Of a stretch of DNA of 32,705 nucleotides, positions 26,855 through 32,705 are shown one piece after another; positions within the stretch are counted from its first letter, which is position 1, and every line of letters starts with the position of its first letter. This stretch comes from an uncultured Bacteroidales bacterium. GTDB lineage: Bacteria > Bacteroidota > Bacteroidia > Bacteroidales > JAUNSR01. The position numbers and the translations under genes were made by a program. The notes beneath the pieces were generated by a model. That model was not told the origin of the DNA. It searched no databases and saw nothing but the letters and a program-made list of their open reading frames with translations. The DNA lies in the NCBI GenBank assembly GCA_947074145.1, contig CAMTOJ010000043.1, positions 1 to 32,705 on the forward strand, given 5' to 3'.

Positions 26855-27568
26855 TTAGATTAAACATTCTTTATATTTTATAATCGTTTCTTCAATACCT
26901 AAATATAATGCATCTGATATTAAGGCATGTCCAATCGATACCTCATCTAGAAAAGGTATGTTTTCATGAAAATATTTCAAGTTCTCAAGACTAAGATCAT
27001 GTCCTGCATTTATACCTAATCCAAGCTTATGTGCCAATTTGGCTGCTTTTATAAAAGGAGCTATTGCTTTTTCTTTATTGATTGGATATGTTGATGCATA
27101 TGGTTCGGTATATAGTTCGATTCTGTCTGTACCGGTTTTTGCCGCATATTTAACCATCTCTTCATCTGCATCAACAAATATTGATGTTCTTATCCCGGCA
27201 TGTTGAAACTCCTCTACTATATCTGTTAAAAAAGCAAGATGTTTTACTGTATTCCATCCCGCATTTGATGTAATTGCATCATGAGCATCAGGGACAAGAG
27301 TTACCTGAGTAGGTCGAATTTTCAATACCAATTCTTTAAACTCTTTCAATGGATTACCTTCAATATTGAATTCAGTTTTAATCACCGGACGAAGTGCATC
27401 AACATCACTATATCTTATATGACGTTCATCCGGACGCGGATGAACCGTGATACCTTGTGCTCCGAACTTTTCACAATCTATAGCAAACTTCACAACATCG
27501 GGGATACTACCACCTCTGGCATTACGGATAGTCGCAATCTTATTGATATTTACACTTAACTTTGTCAT
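26855..27568 (-). CDS. pdxJ: Pyridoxine 5'-phosphate synthase PdxJ
   Basis: Last step of the DXP-dependent vitamin B6 pathway: it condenses 1-deoxyxylulose-5-phosphate with 3-amino-2-oxopropyl phosphate in the cytosol. The 237-residue TIM barrel starts [17 protein letters not shown] and carries the family phrase [12 protein letters not shown] (41-52). A Glu-containing IELYTEPYA segment lies near 152-160 and [13 protein letters not shown] near 190-202. It is the first gene of the pdxJ-exbB-exbD-tonB group, divergent from nadK. Confidence 0.96.
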   Translation of the reverse strand: MTKLSVNINKIATIRNARGGSIPDVVKFAIDCEKFGAQGITVHPRPDERHIRYSDVDALRPVIKTEFNIEGNPLKEFKELVLKIRPTQVTLVPDAHDAITSNAGWNTVKHLAFLTDIVEEFQHAGIRTSIFVDADEEMVKYAAKTGTDRIELYTEPYASTYPINKEKAIAPFIKAAKLAHKLGLGINAGHDLSLENLKYFHENIPFLDEVSIGHALISDALYLGIEETIIKYKECLI

Positions 27569-27938
27569 ATGCGATTTTTATACTTTTTTGAATTGTTTAT
27601 TATTTACGTACAATACCTATTTGGAGTCTAATGACCATATGCGTTAATCGCTGTTTTAATAATAATTAGTCATCATCTATATTTCGTGCAAAAATAAGCT
27701 ATTTGATCAATTAATTTTAGTTATAAGAATAAAGATTTTATTCTATATTGTAAATATTTACTTTATTGTATATAAAAAGGAATATTAATCTATTACTAAT
27801 AATTTCATATTTCTTTATTACATTTAAACCCGAACATTCTTTATCTCATTTTTTTTGATAGAAATGTGTCTATACATAATATAATCATGAATAAAGAGAG
27901 ATAATAAACCTTTTAAAATCTACAAAATAATTTTACAT
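27569..27938. other. Divergent pdxJ/nadK intergenic region
   Basis: The 370 AT-rich bases hold no convincing ORF. An exact -7 element for pdxJ lies at 27689-27696. No exact TAnnTTTG was found upstream of nadK. CATATGCG occurs twice, at the pdxJ start and near 27637, which may be chance. Confidence 0.55.
27689..27696 (-). promoter_or_regulatory. pdxJ operon promoter, -7 element
   Basis: The minus strand reads TATTTTTG, an exact TAnnTTTG. The predicted leader is about 115 bases, long for this group. No TTG is seen at the right -33 spacing. Confidence 0.45.
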
Positions 27939-28811
27939 ATGATAAAAATTGCAATTTTCGGATGCTGTAATCAGATTAATAATGCTAAACATATAAAGCA
28001 ATTATTCAATCTTTTAAAAGAGAAAAATGCAAATATTCTAATTGAAAAAGAGTTTTGTGATTATCTCTATAATAAGTTTCAATTAGATATTATAGAGAAT
28101 GTCATAGTCGACAAAAATTTTGAAGCAGATTTTGCCTTAAGTATTGGTGGAGATGGAACATTTCTTCGTGCCGCAAGATTTGTTGCCGACAAAAATATTC
28201 CTATGATAGGTATTAATTCAGGTCGTTTGGGCTTTCTTGCTGATATCTCACTTGACGGAATTGCTGGTGCTTTAGAGAAACTTTGGAATAAGGATTATTA
28301 TATCGAGGAAAGATCTCTTTTGGAAATGCATATTAATGGATTTGAAAATAAATATATTAAATATGGTTTGAATGAAATTGCAATATTAAAGCAATATAAT
28401 TCATCAATGATCACAATCCATATTGATATAGATTCAAATTATCTTAATACTTACGAAGCTGACGGACTTATAATCTCTACCCCTACCGGTTCAACAGCAT
28501 ATTCTCTTAGTGTCGGAGGGCCAATAATAGAACCGACTTCAAGAAATGTTGTAATTTCTCCGGTTGCACCTCATTCATTGACCACACGCCCTCTCGTTAT
28601 TTCCGATAAATATCTATTAAGAATTAAAGTAGAGAGTAGATCTGAATCTTTTCAGGTCTCAATTGATGGTAATTCATATACCCTTAAGCCGGAAAACACC
28701 ATACTTGTAAAAAAGGCGCCCTATAAAATTAATGTAGTCAAACTTAACGGACATACCTTCTATGATACCTTAAGAGATAAATTAATGTGGGGGGTTGATA
28801 AAAGATTTTAA
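27939..28811 (+). CDS. nadK: NAD kinase
   Basis: Phosphorylates NAD to NADP in the cytosol. The 290 residues contain the catalytic GGDGT (70-74, in SIGGDGTFLRAAR), the NE pair (145-146, in GLNEIAIL) and the NAD-binding TPTGSTAYSLSVGGP (181-195). Length is normal. The ATG at 27939 gives a natural start (MIKIAIFG). It is divergent from the pdxJ group, and 248 bases separate it from the short ORF downstream. Confidence 0.96.
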   Translation: MIKIAIFGCCNQINNAKHIKQLFNLLKEKNANILIEKEFCDYLYNKFQLDIIENVIVDKNFEADFALSIGGDGTFLRAARFVADKNIPMIGINSGRLGFLADISLDGIAGALEKLWNKDYYIEERSLLEMHINGFENKYIKYGLNEIAILKQYNSSMITIHIDIDSNYLNTYEADGLIISTPTGSTAYSLSVGGPIIEPTSRNVVISPVAPHSLTTRPLVISDKYLLRIKVESRSESFQVSIDGNSYTLKPENTILVKKAPYKINVVKLNGHTFYDTLRDKLMWGVDKRF

Positions 28812-28965
28812 TTAATTCATTTCTTTTATTAAAGTAAATGGGCTGATGATTTAATATTTTAATAATAAAAGATATCTTTTTCTATTTATTTCTCTTCATA
28901 ATTGATGTATTAGCTTCTTTTTCTAAAAAAAAATCATTTTTTATCGCATTTTTTTAGGAAATATG

Positions 28966-28995
28966 TTGTAAAACAGAAAAAGATACTTATCTTTG
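28966..28995 (+). promoter_or_regulatory. Full Bacteroidetes promoter for the short-ORF transcript
   Basis: TTG (28966-28968) and TATCTTTG (28988-28995) are spaced by exactly 19 bases, the consensus layout for the major Bacteroidetes sigma factor. It is the best-matching plus-strand promoter in the window. Transcription should start near 29000-29003, about 57 bases before the short ORF. Confidence 0.75.
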
Positions 28996-29058
28996 TAGTG
29001 TGTTATTAAGGTTACGCGTGTTACAAGCGTATTATTTAAGTTTTAAAATTATATTATT

Positions 29059-29148
29059 ATGAAAGCGATCTTAAAATTGATCAAGTTCTATGAACTTTGC
29101 AACAAGCAAAATGTTCTGTTAAAATGGGGTTATTCTTATAAAGGATAA
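29059..29148 (+). CDS. Short ORF, 29 residues, possible leader peptide or small protein
   Basis: Starts with ATG at 29059 and ends with TAA at 29146-29148. The peptide begins MKAILKLIKFYELCNK and ends KWGYSYKG; it is basic with an amphipathic first half. Support for translation: a full promoter upstream, an AT-rich leader ending ATATTATTATG that is almost the same as the panB start region, and the position of a hairpin and T tract across its stop codon. There is no run of one amino acid as in classical biosynthetic leaders. An inverted repeat AAGTTC-TAT-GAACTT lies inside it (29083-29097). It could instead be part of a non-coding RNA. Confidence 0.45.
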   Translation: MKAILKLIKFYELCNKQNVLLKWGYSYKG

Positions 29149-29161
29149 TACCTTTTTTTTT
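29140..29161 (+). terminator. Hairpin and T tract overlapping the stop codon of the short ORF
   Basis: AAAGG (29140-29144) pairs with CCTTT (29151-29155), and the strand continues to nine T in a row (29153-29161). The stem is short, but the TAA of the ORF lies in its loop, so a terminating ribosome would cover it. Confidence 0.4.
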
Positions 29162-29203
29162 GCCCGTTTCTGAAATATGTATATTTCGAGAAGGGCTTTT
29201 ATT
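29162..29203 (+). terminator. Intrinsic terminator after the short ORF
   Basis: A long imperfect hairpin: GCCCG near 29162 pairs with the GGGC ending at 29196, and the inner AAATAT/ATATTT closes a two-base loop. TTTTATT follows. Confidence 0.7.
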
Positions 29204-29252
29204 CTAAATCTTTTTTCATAAAATATTCCATTATTCACAAGAGAATGGTTTC

Positions 29253-29288
29253 AAGCTGCCCTAAATATTATTTACGGTGGCTTTTTTT
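29253..29288 (+). terminator. Second intrinsic terminator after the short ORF
   Basis: AAGCTGCC (29253-29260) pairs with GGTGGCTT (29276-29283), with two G-T pairs, and runs into a T tract. Confidence 0.6.
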
Positions 29289-29532
29289 ATCCCTCTTGTT
29301 GAATCAAAAGTCCGAATCATAAGTTTTTACAAATGTTTTCTATATATATTTTGAAGATATTCGATTCTATTAATTTAATTATCTGCAATTTATCACTAAA
29401 ATAAATTGATATTTCAAATAGATTAATAATTTCATATCATTATATAGATTTTCAGATATCCAATCTTTAAGAACTGCGTAAACAATATCCTATTTTTTGT
29501 TGTTTATATATCGTATCTAAAACATATTAGAG

Positions 29533-29787
29533 ATGGAAAATAAGATTATTTTAGTTCGTGACTCCATTGCAGGAAAAGGACTCGAACTCGCTAAAGATTT
29601 ACTTTCCAAGAAAGTAAAAGTAATGATTAACGGACCTGAACAAGAGGCAGTTATCGAAACAATGCAAGCTCTTGCAAAAGATTTCTGTGCAGAACTAATT
29701 TTTGGTGTTCCTGGAAACATCATGTCTGTAGAAGAATATGAAAAATTCTATTCCAATCCCAAGATTAGTGAAGTTGTTGAAGCTTAA
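29533..29787 (+). CDS. Orphan 84-residue protein of unknown function
   Basis: The small soluble protein begins MENKIILVRDSIAGKG and ends SEVVEA. It shows alternating beta and helix tendency (a beta strand, helix, strand VKVMINGP, helix ETMQALAKD, strand), a compact alpha/beta pattern that might bind a ligand or partner. There is no signal peptide, membrane segment, cysteine cluster or helix-turn-helix that I can see. The ATG is preceded by AT-rich sequence with an AGAG. It stands alone, with its own strong terminator 30 bases after the stop. I do not recognise a family. Confidence 0.75.
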   Translation: MENKIILVRDSIAGKGLELAKDLLSKKVKVMINGPEQEAVIETMQALAKDFCAELIFGVPGNIMSVEEYEKFYSNPKISEVVEA

Positions 29788-29817
29788 TAATTTTAAGAAT
29801 AAAAGGTTATTATTGCG

Positions 29818-29865
29818 TCCGTTGATTATGTATAATTATGTTATTTATAATCAGCGGATTTTTTA
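29818..29865 (+). terminator. Intrinsic terminator after the 84-residue gene
   Basis: TCCGTTGATTAT (29818-29829) pairs with ATAATCAGCGGA (29847-29858), a 12-bp stem with one G-T pair, followed by seven T. Confidence 0.88.
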
Positions 29866-30007
29866 TTTAAAGGAAGATAATCAAAAAGTTTAATCATTTC
29901 ATCCCCTCAAAAGCGATAAGAAAGAATAAATTTTTATGATATAATCAATACATATTTAGAATTGATTAATATTGATTTGCTATACAGCCAATATATATAA
30001 TAAATAA

Positions 30008-30030
30008 GGGGCTAACTTCACAGTAGCCCC
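30008..30030 (+). other. GC-rich hairpin without T tract
   Basis: GGGGCTA (30008-30014) pairs with TAGCCCC (30024-30030); allowing a one-base bulge, the ACT/AGT pairing extends it. It stands out in AT-rich surroundings. No T run follows on either strand, so it is not a standard terminator. It could be a structured RNA element or a protein site. Confidence 0.5.
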
Positions 30031-30109
30031 ATATATTTAAATTCAGATAAACTGAATATGATTTAAAATACCTCGTGTTTTTCGCGTTTTCGTATTAAAT
30101 TTAAGTTCA

Positions 30110-30155
30110 GGTTGTGTTATTTAAGGTATTGTGTTATGGTTGTATTATTTAAGGT
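30110..30155 (+). repeat. Imperfect 18-bp direct repeat, 28-base period
   Basis: GGTTGTGTTATTTAAGGT (30110-30127) and GGTTGTATTATTTAAGGT (30138-30155) differ at one base. A related block (GTGTTATT-AAGGT, GTGTTA, GTATTATTTAAG) occurs in the leader of the short ORF at about 29001-29040. Confidence 0.7.
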
Positions 30156-30334
30156 GTTACAAATATAAGGTACATTTCCTTATCTTGCAATAGATCAATT
30201 GATGTTCTATAACATATACGAATATATCACATTAATTAATCGTAAAATTATATAGTTTATATATAATAATCTGTTCTGTTATGCAAGATAGATGCATTTT
30301 TTATATGAAAAAAGAGAAACTATCATATAATTTA

Positions 30335-30342
30335 TACCTTTG
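30335..30342 (+). promoter_or_regulatory. panB promoter, -7 element
   Basis: TACCTTTG matches TAnnTTTG exactly and lies 25 bases before the panB ATG, so the transcript starts just upstream of the gene. No TTG is present at -33. Confidence 0.6.
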
Positions 30343-30366
30343 TACTCTGTTTTAAAACATATTATT

Positions 30367-31185
30367 ATGTCAACTTATAAAGAAGATAATAGAAAGGTCA
30401 CAACTCACCGTCTTATAGAAATGAAGGCAAGAGGTGAAAAAATATCGATGCTTACTGCTTACGACTATTCAATGGCTAAAGTAATCGACGAATCAGGGAT
30501 GGATGCCATTCTTGTGGGAGACTCGGCATCAAATGTGATGGCTGGAAATATCACTACCCTACCTATCACTCTTGATCAAATGATATATCACGGTCAATCA
30601 GTTGTAAAAGCAGTAAAAAGGGCATTGGTTGTTGTTGATCTACCTTTTGGTACATATCAGGGAAATTCGAAACAAGCTCTTGCTTCTGCTATAAGAATCA
30701 TGAAAGAGACAGGAGCCGATTGCGTTAAGATGGAAGGTGGATCTGAAATAAAAGAATCAATACAACGTATACTTTGTGCAGGTATTCCTGTTATGGGACA
30801 TCTGGGACTGACTCCACAATCAATTAATAAATTTGGAACTTATGCAGTAAGAGCCAAAGAGGAAGCAGAAGCAAAAAAACTTGTTGAAGATGCACTTATG
30901 CTTGAAGAGATAGGTTGCTTCTCTATGGTTCTTGAAAAAATCCCTGCAGAACTTGCATCACGTGTATCTGAGTCATTATCAATTCCAACTATCGGCATAG
31001 GTGCAGGAAACGGATGCGACGGACAGGTATTGGTTATGCACGATATGCTTGGTCTTAACAAAGGTTTTTCTCCAAGGTTCCTAAGAAGATATGCTGATTT
31101 GCATTCCATTATCACTGATGCTGTAAAAAATTATATCTCAGATGTAAAAAGTGGAGATTTCCCAAATGAAAAAGAACAGTATTAA
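30367..31185 (+). CDS. panB: 3-methyl-2-oxobutanoate hydroxymethyltransferase
   Basis: First committed step of pantothenate (and so coenzyme A) synthesis: transfers a hydroxymethyl group from methylene-tetrahydrofolate to ketoisovalerate to give ketopantoate. I chose ATG 30367 (272 residues, [11 protein letters not shown]) because the longer in-frame TTG at 30340 overlaps the -7 promoter element. The TIM barrel shows [10 protein letters not shown] (29-38), the metal ligand region [11 protein letters not shown] (50-60), DLPFGTYQ (91-98), KMEGG (121-125), GHLGLTPQS (144-152), and the catalytic Glu in VLEKIP (190). A monocistronic unit followed by a terminator. Confidence 0.96.
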   Translation: MSTYKEDNRKVTTHRLIEMKARGEKISMLTAYDYSMAKVIDESGMDAILVGDSASNVMAGNITTLPITLDQMIYHGQSVVKAVKRALVVVDLPFGTYQGNSKQALASAIRIMKETGADCVKMEGGSEIKESIQRILCAGIPVMGHLGLTPQSINKFGTYAVRAKEEAEAKKLVEDALMLEEIGCFSMVLEKIPAELASRVSESLSIPTIGIGAGNGCDGQVLVMHDMLGLNKGFSPRFLRRYADLHSIITDAVKNYISDVKSGDFPNEKEQY

Positions 31186-31220
31186 TATTCGAATATTAAT
31201 ATAAACAGATTATAAAAACA

Positions 31221-31259
31221 AAAACTCCTGATATTCAAATAAATATCAGGAGTTTTTTT
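31221..31259. terminator. Bidirectional intrinsic terminator between panB and proC
   Basis: AAAACTCCTGATATT (31221-31235) pairs perfectly with AATATCAGGAGTTTT (31242-31256), a 15-bp stem with a 6-base loop, then more T. It can serve both panB and the convergent proC. Confidence 0.93.
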
Positions 31260-31295
31260 GTTATGTCTATATAATTCGGATATTTTACTTTCCTA

Positions 31296-32081
31296 TTATT
31301 TCATACTAGCCTTAAGCCCTTTTATAACAGAATTTGTAAATCCCTGAGCTTCCATTTCGTTAAGACCTTTAATTGTAATACCTCCGGGTGTTGTCACTTT
31401 ATAGATCTCTTCATCGGGCATAGAACCATTTTTTTCAAGTAATCCGATTGCACCTTTCACTGTTTGAGTGATCATATCAACAGCTTGATGTGGATAGAAT
31501 CCCATCTCAACACCTCCATCAGTAGCAGCTTTTATATATCTAAAGGCATAAGCTATACCACATGAGCATAAAGCTGTTGCCGCACCCATTAATCTTTCCT
31601 CCACAATAGTTGACTGCCCCAATTCATCAAAGATTTTTTTAATAAAATCAGCCTCAAGAGTTGTAAGGTTTTTAACAGACAATATTGTCATACTCTCAAG
31701 AATTGAGATTGCCGTGTTTGGTATAACCCTAACTAATTTTGCATCTTCTGTTTTTATCATTTCCGATATATCGGCAAACGATACCCCTGCCGCAACAGAA
31801 AGAATTGTCTGTTTTGAAAAATCAAGTACCGGTAATATCTCTTCGAATACTTTTACAACAAGCCAAGGTTTTACTGCAACTACAACAAAATCAGCATCTT
31901 TTACTATACACGCATTTGTAGTAGATGTTACTATACCTTGAACTTCATTTTTCAACTCCTCTAATTTCTCAGTAGAAGGATCTGCTACTGCTATATTTTC
32001 AGGTCTGAATATATCACCCTTTGCCAAACCGCGAGCAATGGCTCCTCCCATATTTCCCGCTCCAATAATTGCTATTTTCAT
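31296..32081 (-). CDS. proC: Pyrroline-5-carboxylate reductase
   Basis: Last step of proline synthesis, reducing pyrroline-5-carboxylate with NADPH or NADH. I chose ATG 32081 (261 residues) because it places the Rossmann motif at the N-terminus (MKIAIIGAGNMGGAIARGL); the in-frame ATG 36 bases upstream adds a polar lead not seen in the family. Further features are VVAVKPW near 68-74, RVIPNTAIS, and the C-terminal signature VTTPGGITIKGLNEME. It follows the small lipoprotein gene by 23 bases. Confidence 0.96.
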   Translation of the reverse strand: MKIAIIGAGNMGGAIARGLAKGDIFRPENIAVADPSTEKLEELKNEVQGIVTSTTNACIVKDADFVVVAVKPWLVVKVFEEILPVLDFSKQTILSVAAGVSFADISEMIKTEDAKLVRVIPNTAISILESMTILSVKNLTTLEADFIKKIFDELGQSTIVEERLMGAATALCSCGIAYAFRYIKAATDGGVEMGFYPHQAVDMITQTVKGAIGLLEKNGSMPDEEIYKVTTPGGITIKGLNEMEAQGFTNSVIKGLKASMK

Positions 32082-32104
32082 TTGTGATTCTTTATTTTGA
32101 AAAA

Positions 32105-32551
32105 CTATTTTTCCCAACTCAATGTTATTTTATACTCACAAGACGGAGGTCTTATACCTGTCTGAAAATCATTATACCAAACCATGAATGTTATATAGCC
32201 CGGTCGAAAATCATAAGTATATTTTTCAGACCAAAAAAAAGTGGAATTAACTTCGTTCTGAGCTTCATATACAGTATAAGGCATCGGTTTTTGTACTTCG
32301 GTATTGAAATTTCCAATTAATTCATTTGTGAAAATATTTCCTGTCACAATCCCCTTTTCATAAATATATGAATCCAACGCTCTTACAGGAACTTCATAAT
32401 AATAATAAGAACCAATTTCTCCGGGATTACCAGATAAATACCATTCGTGGGATTCCACTTTAAAGAATAAAGTTTCAATATTAACATTGTTGTAATCGTC
32501 ACAACCCATAAATGCAAATAGAGCAATCAAAAAAGGAAATATTTTCTTCAT
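32105..32551 (-). CDS. Small lipoprotein of unknown function
   Basis: 148 residues with a lipoprotein signal MKKIFPFLIALFAFMGC (lipid-modified Cys17). The cysteine is followed by Asp-Asp, an acidic pair like those in lipoprotein export signals that send proteins to the cell surface in Bacteroidetes; this suggests, but does not prove, surface exposure. The mature part is rich in Tyr, Trp, Phe and beta-type sequence, probably a single beta-sandwich domain. I recognise no family. It is upstream of proC with a 23-base gap, so the two may share a transcript although no functional link is apparent. Confidence 0.8.
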   Translation of the reverse strand: MKKIFPFLIALFAFMGCDDYNNVNIETLFFKVESHEWYLSGNPGEIGSYYYYEVPVRALDSYIYEKGIVTGNIFTNELIGNFNTEVQKPMPYTVYEAQNEVNSTFFWSEKYTYDFRPGYITFMVWYNDFQTGIRPPSCEYKITLSWEK

Positions 32552-32595
32552 AATCTATATTTTTTTAAGATTTTGTCAGTAAGTATATAAAAACA

Positions 32596-32617
32596 GGGAG
32601 TACGATATACGCCTCCC
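32596..32617 (-). terminator. Intrinsic terminator after the gene at the right edge
   Basis: GGGAG (32596-32600) pairs with CTCCC (32613-32617); on the minus strand TGTTTTTAT follows. It lies 11 bases after the stop of the partial gene. Confidence 0.65.
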
Positions 32618-32628
32618 CGCTAATATTA

Positions 32629-32705
32629 TTATTCTATGATTGTTACCCAACCAAATTTATCAGCTTCATCACCATATTGGATGGCTCTTAATCTGTTATA
32701 AAGAC
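32629..32705 (-). CDS. C-terminal end of an unidentified gene, cut by the window edge
   Basis: On the minus strand one frame is open from the edge to a TAA at 32629-32631 and encodes 24 residues ending DKFGWVTIIE. A terminator follows directly, which supports a real gene end. Too little is visible for a family call. Confidence 0.55.
   Translation of the reverse strand, partial: LYNRLRAIQYGDEADKFGWVTIIE

Larger units (their letters stand above)
28812..29532. other. nadK to 84-residue-gene intergenic zone
   Basis: About 720 bases with no long gene. An AT-rich possible hairpin (CTTTTATTA with TAATAAAAG) follows nadK. The zone then holds a strong promoter, a 29-codon ORF and three hairpin/T-tract units, listed separately. 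From about 29290 to 29532 I see only AT-rich sequence, where the promoter of the 84-residue gene should lie. Confidence 0.6.
29866..30366. other. Gene-free zone upstream of panB with several inverted and direct repeats
   Basis: About 500 AT-rich bases without a plausible gene. It contains inverted repeats at 30008-30030, 30041-30057 (ATTCAG/CTGAAT), 30165-30183 (ATAAGG/CCTTAT) and a palindrome ATCAATTGAT at 30194-30203, plus the 18-bp direct repeat at 30110-30155 and the panB -7 element. Confidence 0.6.

Noticed and set aside
29059..29148. Classical amino-acid biosynthesis leader peptide
   Set aside because: The ORF lacks a run of any regulatory amino acid, and no biosynthetic operon follows.
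28812..29300. 4.5S RNA, 6S RNA or tmRNA in the gene-free zone
   Set aside because: The conserved signal-recognition loop, a tmRNA tag region and a long 6S-like rod with a central bubble are not apparent; a promoter, short ORF and terminators explain the zone better.
30110..30155. Start of a CRISPR array
   Set aside because: Only two imperfect copies with a 10-base gap; no spacers of regular length and no cas genes.
1..32705. tRNA or rRNA genes
   Set aside because: No T-arm consensus with matching acceptor stem, and no rRNA-like sequence, was seen on either strand while reading.
1..32705. Prophage, transposon or defence island
   Set aside because: No integrase, transposase, terminase, restriction or toxin-antitoxin genes; gene content is mostly core and base composition looks even.

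Overview
The window is a stretch of AT-rich chromosome from a member of the Bacteroidota, most likely order Bacteroidales. Four things point there: the block purH, mreB, mreC, mreD, PBP2, rodA; the operon pdxJ-exbB-exbD-tonB divergent from nadK; several exact matches to the Bacteroidetes -7 promoter element TAnnTTTG; and lipoproteins with classic lipoboxes. The genus cannot be resolved by reading. No tRNA, rRNA, CRISPR array, insertion sequence or prophage was recognised.

Layout. 1-2072 (+) is a MacB/FtsX-type ABC permease cut by the window edge and split by an apparent one-base deletion near 420. 2087-8915 (-) holds a DgkA-family kinase and the cell-elongation genes rodA, PBP2, mreD, mreC and mreB; a strong terminator separates mreB from mreCD. 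9026-12478 (-) holds purH and a U32-family protein. 12588-16977 (-) is a run of closely packed genes: a hypothetical protein, rsmI, a coiled-coil lipoprotein, a YjjG-like HAD phosphatase and metA. metA carries Glu111, which predicts acetyl-CoA rather than succinyl-CoA as donor. dacB (PBP4) follows, divergent from tdk. 18774-23228 (+) runs tdk, an AI-2E-family membrane protein, a Wzx-type flippase and a polysaccharide pyruvyl transferase, closed by a terminator that faces manC. 23449-27568 (-) is manC and the pdxJ-exbB-exbD-tonB operon. 27939-31185 (+) is nadK, an intergenic zone rich in signals, an orphan 84-residue protein and panB. 31296-32705 (-) is proC, a small lipoprotein and the last codons of another gene.

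How the genes fit together. Much of the window serves envelope growth: septum-independent wall synthesis (MreBCD, RodA, PBP2, PBP4), lipid carrier or lipid kinase (DgkA family), glycan export and decoration (flippase, pyruvyl transferase, GDP-mannose supply by ManC) and outer-membrane energisation (ExbB, ExbD, TonB). The rest is core metabolism: purines, thymidine salvage, methionine, proline, pantothenate, pyridoxal phosphate and NADP.

The least explained part is 28,812-30,366. It holds a textbook Bacteroidetes promoter, a 29-codon ORF whose stop codon lies inside a hairpin with a T tract, two further hairpin/T-tract units, an 84-residue orphan gene with its own terminator, and a second intergenic zone that repeats part of the first leader. 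This is the best candidate for something undescribed, although nothing in it proves a function. I did not find a clear new multi-gene system; most of the window is ordinary housekeeping sequence.
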